Positions 59,649-64,000 of a stretch of 64,000 bases of DNA are shown here, piece by piece. Below the pieces are notes generated by a model. The model was not told where the DNA came from. It did no database searches and worked only from the letters and a program-made list of their open reading frames with translations. Positions within the stretch are counted from its first letter, which is position 1; each line of letters opens with the position of its first letter. Origin of the DNA: Panagrolaimus kolymaensis. Taxonomy: Eukaryota; Nematoda; Chromadorea; Rhabditida; Panagrolaimidae. Made by a program: the position numbers and the translations under genes. The stretch lies in contig JAJQJQ010000009.1 in NCBI GenBank assembly GCA_028622995.1, positions 5,084,001 through 5,148,000 of the forward strand, read 5' to 3'.

Positions 59649-60376
59649 TTAATCATATCCATCATCTTGAGGTTTGAGTAATGATGCCACCTGCCCGGTT
59701 CCGATACTTTGTGGTTTGGAAGTTGTTGAAACTTGTGATGGTTGAGAATCCATTACATCTTGTACTTTAAATTGAACGGCTGTTTGGAATGTTGGTTGGG
59801 TTATGCAATAACGATCCACGGGTAAATGGAGGCCATTTCCACGTAATTTAGGTAATTCTTGACTATTTATACTTTTAGCTAATTCAGCTCTTTCCATTCG
59901 ACTTTGTTGTTTTATATCTGCAAAAAATTTAATTATTGTTTAAATATTTTTTAAGCTTACTATATTTTCTTGCCGCGTAATTTACATCATCTGGCTGAAC
60001 ATCGGTTCGTTCAGCATGAATTGCAATAGTTCTAGCGTCTTTTAACATATTGACACAAATAGTTCGCGTCAATTCTCCCAACATTTCCATCGCCGCATCA
60101 TCGGCTTTCATATTCACATCTTTTAATAATGCTTGAACTCCCAACGCCGTTCTCTCTTCTATCGTTAATGGTTTACCATCAGCTTAAATATTAACATTTT
60201 TACTGTGATTATTAAAAGTCATCCAACTTACTATTGATCATTCTCGACATCATCGACGACGATGGAGGTGGCATTAAATCTGAATCAGATTTTTTGCCGC
60301 TTTTTGGTTTTGTGGAAGGTTTAGCTCGCTTAGCAGACGAACTAGAAGCAGCCGAAGTTGATGGATTACCTGACAT
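59649..60376 (-). CDS. taf-9: TAF9 (TFIID/SAGA histone-fold subunit)
   Basis: Three exons (60376-60232, 60182-59961, 59917-59649) give 211 residues. A Ser/Lys-rich N-terminus (AKRAKPSTKPKSGKKS) precedes the histone fold at about residues 60-122: GVQALLKDVNMKADDAAMEM, LTRTICVNMLKDARTIAIHA, ERTDVQPDDVNYAARKY. After the fold, ELPKLRGNGLHLPVDRYCIT matches the TAF9 conserved region (human [20 protein letters not shown]), which separates it from other histone-fold TAFs. TAF9 pairs with TAF6 in TFIID and acts in SAGA. The C-terminus ends in an acidic DDGYD. Confidence 0.93.
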
Positions 60377-60783
60377 TTCTAATTGTTTAAGAAATAAAAT
60401 AAATTAATTACTCCAAAAATTAAATAATTTGTTTGATAAGCCAAAATTTTTTTTGAAAAAAAAAAATTCAAGCTGCCGAGAAAAAAAATTATTCGTGCAA
60501 AGACTCCATTTTTTTAGTGAAAAAAACCTGACGGGATTTTTTTTACTGATACTTGTAAGAAAGATTCTTTAATATATTTTTTCTTGTATTCATGCAAAAT
60601 ATTTAAATTTTTATTGTTTACTTGCAAAAAGAAAAAGTAATTATAATATGCAAATGAAAAAAGTAAAAAACAATTAAAAAAGACACTGACAAAATAATCA
60701 AAGGCCATAATTAAAAAAGTGATCAGAGATATTAATAAGTTAAAAATATTTTTGTTATAATACTGGAAAGAAATAAAGGAATT

Positions 60784-61359
60784 TTATGATTGCATGATGC
60801 TACGAACAAAATCAGCGATATTTACATTTCCATGAGAATCTTCATGACCGCTAAGAAGTTGATCAACTTCTTCGTCGCTTAATCGTTCACCTAAAAAGCA
60901 ATCAATGTTCGATTTTATTTGATACAAAAAAGGTTTAATTGAGTAACTAACCAAGAGTTGTAAGTAAATGGCGTAATTCTGCAACATTAATAGTTCCATT
61001 TCCATCTTTATCAAAATGTGAAAGGCCTTCAATGAATTCATCAAGGGTATGAGAAGATCGATTTTTGTTAACCGTTTGATAAATGGGCACAAATTCTTCA
61101 AAGCTAATTCGTGAATCTATAAAAATTAATACAGTTTATTTTTATATTCCAGGAAAAAGCTAATCAACAAACAAAAAATACCTGGATCATTCCAATGTTC
61201 GCAACATTTTTGAATTTCAGCTTCAGTTGGATTTTGTCCTAATGCACGTAAAACATCACCAACTTGAGCAACATTAATTTTTTCGTCACCCTTAGAATCA
61301 AAATAAGTGAAAATTTCTCGACAATCTGCGAGATGATCATCAACTGATCCGGAAACCAT
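60784..61359 (-). CDS. mlc-3: myosin essential light chain
   Basis: Three exons (61359-61182, 61116-60952, 60890-60784) give 149 residues, the usual length. It begins [20 protein letters not shown] and contains degenerate EF-hands: [20 protein letters not shown], then [20 protein letters not shown] (the most canonical loop), then [28 protein letters not shown] is diagnostic for the family. It closely resembles C. elegans mlc-3, which binds the myosin lever arm in muscle. A TTTACAG acceptor 13 nt before the ATG suits trans-splicing. Confidence 0.95.
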
Positions 61360-62850
61360 TTTTCAAAATTTTCTGTAAATTAAAACCTTTTTTTAAAAAG
61401 TCGGAGTTACAACAAAATACACACGTTTCATCAACATTAATCTTAACAATAACAACGACCTTGACAAGGAAGATCCCGATTCAAAAAAGGAAAAGAAAAA
61501 ACGATTTCACGAAGAAAGAAATGCGTGAGGAGTATTGTGTTGGCTGCGAATAAAGAAAAAAAAAGATTAACATAAAGAAGAGCGACGAACGAAGACTAAC
61601 TAAAAAAAGGAAAGCAAGAAGGAAAAAAATATATATAAGGAAGTTTAGTTGCGCGCGCAATTGTATTGTCCACTTTTTTGGTTGGCTGATTGGTTCGAAA
61701 AGAGATGAATCAAGAATTGTATGAAAAAAAGAAGAAGAGAGGAAGATGAGCAATTGCAATCGCGATGATTATGCTCCGGTTATTTTTTTTTTCTTACCCG
61801 GAATTGCTGGCTTATTGCAGGCGTAGCCGCTGGTTTTGAACTTTTTTTAAAATTGGAATTAAATTTTCTAAAAATTCAAAAGAATCCAAGATTTGTGTAA
61901 AAAAAATCGAAGAGCCAATTAAACAAATCTAAAAATCGATTGGAAACAAATGCGAATAAATTTTAATGAGAGAAAAATGTCTTCATTGATTTAATTTATT
62001 ATAATGGCAATGAGACTCAATCAAGTCAAAATTTGCAAATTTTATATCCAAGTTTAGCATCAAAAATAGTAATAAAAATTTTACTGAAGTTTCCGGTAAT
62101 AAGAAAACGAATTTGGTTAACAACTCTCAAATTTGTAAGTTAAATAAAAAAATAAAATGCAAAATTTTTAAATTCACTGTTTTTGAAGTTTGATCTTTTT
62201 GCTTTTTTCATCTGCTTTTTGTTTCTTAAAGAGCCTTTAGTATTTCTGCGAAGCAAAATGAGACACAAAAAGAAAACATTGTACAAAAAAATAAGATCAT
62301 TGCCATCGATAAAGCAAGTGAAGTTTTTTTTTCTTGTGTTTGATATATTTACAAAAAACAAAAAAAGGACAGAAAAAACAACAGAAAGCGCACGAAACAG
62401 GATGAAAGCAGTCGTAGACATTATTGCTTCGGTAGGCATAATAGAAAAAAGGGTTGTACATTGAGCATCCATCATTTTCAAATAAAGTATCGCCATTTTC
62501 TCTTTTTCAAATCTCTCCGTATTTTTGTACATCAATACTTTTAAGCGTCTCGGCTTTTCTATTGCTTTTTTGTACTTTTTTTCTCGTTCGTTTAATCTTA
62601 AAAAATATTTATTCCTTTAGCAAAATTTTCTATTTTTTTTTCTTCAGAATTCTCTAATTAGTTTTCTGCAACTGGCTATGTCTAATCTATTATTTCTTTA
62701 TCACTCCTTTGTTTATTTTAAGATAATTGAGAGGCTTGTAAGAAGAATCGATTTCTCTGATTTTATTAAATTTTATATACATACAAGTAAGTAAGTAGCA
62801 ACCACCAAAAAATATTTTTTGGTGGTTTTGTTTTGATAGTGGATAAAAGA
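61360..62850. other. intergenic, no gene seen
   Basis: 1.5 kb with purine-rich patches upstream of the myosin light chain gene, and an ATATATAAGGAAG TATA-like stretch near 61632. Candidate promoter; no exon supported. Confidence 0.4.
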
Positions 62851-62910
62851 TTAAAGAATTATACCGGAAGGTGTTAAACGAGGATCTCTTTGAATTCGAC
62901 TCATATCTGC
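62851..62910 (-). CDS. possible terminal coding exon of an unidentified gene
   Basis: A strong TTTTTTGCAG acceptor is followed by an open frame (ADMSRIQRDPRLTPSGIIL) and TAA. If joined to a 13-codon exon at 63130-63092 (VDCNNKDLITRVE, with CAG acceptor and GAG|GTACC donor), the reading frame is continuous in phase 0. No further upstream exons are visible, so the gene is not reconstructed. Confidence 0.35.
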   Translation of the reverse strand, partial: ADMSRIQRDPRLTPSGIIL

Positions 62911-63091
62911 CTGCAAAAAAGATAAATTATTTAAAGGATTTGTATAACAAGGATAAAACGCTATAGATGCAATCACGTCGCGCAAAACATAGGATGTTTA
63001 CATATAATTTTTAGCTGTCTGAAGATGGTTAAGGATTGAGATTAGATTGTTGGTGATATGTGAGGCGCCAGGAGTTGCTTGAATGTGGTAC

Positions 63092-63113
63092 CTCAACTCG
63101 GGTAATTAAATCT
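63092..63113 (-). ncRNA. spliced-leader-like 22-mer followed by a GT donor
   Basis: On the minus strand this segment contains TTTAATTACCCGAGTTGAG directly followed by GTACC. It matches the 3' 20 nt of C. elegans SL1 with one substitution and one missing T, and has the same exon/donor boundary. GAGTTG can pair with CAACTC 16 nt downstream, placing the donor in a hairpin as in SL1 RNA stem-loop I. No clear Sm-binding site was found downstream. The same bases can be read as a coding exon, so this is a candidate only. Confidence 0.35.
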
Positions 63114-63900
63114 TTATTATTACAATCAACCTGATAAATGTTAACATGACAAAGCAACAATTAAAAGGAGAAGCACAAGGATAGAAAGGTGACATTCTAG
63201 TCGATCTGAAGTATATTTCCTATTTATATAATGGATGGTCGTCTATTGGTGAGGATGAAAATAGGAGGTGGAAATAAAACGTATGTGTATGATATCCGAA
63301 ATAAAAGTTTATGCTTCCAACAAAAATAAAGATATGTTTCCGAATAAAAGGTTTGGAGGATAAAATAAAGTTTGGATGATAAAATAAAGCGGGATGATGA
63401 TGAAATAACGACGAAGAAACAATTGCAAGTCGCGACATTAGCTTCAAAGAAAAAATGGTATTTTTATTTAAAGCCTTTAAAATTCCGACAAGACCGTTTA
63501 AACTTCACAACTCACTGAAAAAAAAAGCGCTTGTTAATGAAGAAACAACATAAAAAAAACTTTTTTTCCTTGTTTACTAGAAAATGATGCATTACAGTAT
63601 ATTTGTTTCTCGCGGAAAGTCGTTGATGACAATTTATTTTATTTTCGTTTCGTCCCTTCACCCATACGGTAAAAAATGGTTACAACAATCTCGGAGACTC
63701 TTCAGTGGGTTCGAGAAAGTTAAACGAGTAAAGTGTCTTCGAAATAGTTCGCCTAAGTCTCCATAAACGCCGAAGAATGAGTATTTCATAAGAAGAAAAA
63801 AAATGGCTGGGTGAAAAACTTTTTAAGAAAAAAAGGCAACATTTTCGCAAAAAAAAATTCAACCATAAAATTACCGTAACAACAACATTCTCCTCACTCG

Positions 63901-63993
63901 ATGAGATCTTCTTCCAACAAGCGATTTCCAATTTTAGACGTCATGAATTATGAGAGGGGTTGGAAAGAGGAGGTATCTGATTTGACCGCTCTG
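63901..63993 (+). CDS. probable first exon of a gene running off the right edge
   Basis: ATG at 63901 opens 31 codons (MRSSSNKRFPILDVMNYERG, then WKEEVSDLTAL) ending exactly at CTG|GTGAGTG, a consensus donor in phase 0. The composition is protein-like. Family not recognisable from this fragment. Confidence 0.45.
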
Positions 63994-64000
63994 GTGAGTG

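Noticed and set aside
63680..63944. Minus-strand frame beginning MTSKIGNRLLEEDLIE or MEIACWKK
   Set aside because: The opposite strand offers a better first exon (63901-63993) with a consensus donor. The minus frame ends at a stop with no acceptor-linked continuation.
1..64000. tRNA genes, rRNA and CRISPR arrays
   Set aside because: Scanning for T-loop GGTTCRA-type motifs and regularly spaced repeats gave no credible candidate. CRISPR is not expected in a eukaryote.

Overview
This is AT-rich nuclear DNA of a small-genome nematode. The genes have many short GT-AG introns, often 40-60 bp, and start codons sit just after TTTTCAG-type acceptors, as expected for trans-splicing. Recognisable gene products include the nematode-type essential myosin light chain, TAF9, TTC7, ABHD16, ALDH7A1, a REEP family, a torsin and large Kunitz proteins. 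Two F-box-like paralogues resemble expanded families that I associate with Panagrolaimidae. That placement (Panagrolaimus or Halicephalobus-like) is inference only.

Layout, 0-18 kb. Two divergent paralogues of an F-box-like family come first. An unrecognised protein with an N-terminal cold-shock/S1-like stretch follows; its last exon lies inside a 430-bp direct repeat. Next is a minus-strand pair that looks like an operon: a LAP1/LULL1-like torsin activator and a torsin AAA+ ATPase. Then come a TTAA-flanked MITE, a small membrane protein, a 1.66-kb palindromic element and a secreted protein with 12 Kunitz domains plus EGF domains.

18-46 kb. This part is accessory-like, with long gene-free AT/simple-sequence stretches (18.2-21.1, 26.1-34.6 and 42.1-45.1 kb). 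Two 1.9-kb inverted copies (21.7-23.7 and 37.9-39.8 kb) each carry a small glycine-rich gene and a two-exon REEP gene. Their cores are nearly identical and their flanks are diverged. A third, fuller REEP gene lies at 41.2 kb in the same orientation as the second copy. Degraded 3'-end modules of the glycine-rich gene lie at 21.3-21.55 kb. Between the copies are two membrane or secreted proteins on the minus strand and one cysteine-rich, probably GPI-anchored protein on the plus strand.

45-64 kb. This is dense housekeeping sequence: an NNMT-type methyltransferase, an unrecognised 701-residue lysine/serine-rich protein, a small MITE, TTC7 and ALDH7A1 tail to tail, ABHD16, TAF9 and myosin essential light chain. 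The right end is mostly empty. It holds a spliced-leader-like 22-mer on the minus strand (with a competing coding-exon explanation) and a probable first exon that runs off the window.

The strongest biological signal is the torsin/LAP1-like operon. It pairs an ATPase with a membrane-anchored lumenal partner that retains the candidate arginine finger. The strongest genome-structure signal is the inverted REEP/glycine-rich duplication, which looks homogenised by gene conversion. All exon models were read by eye, and no searches were run.
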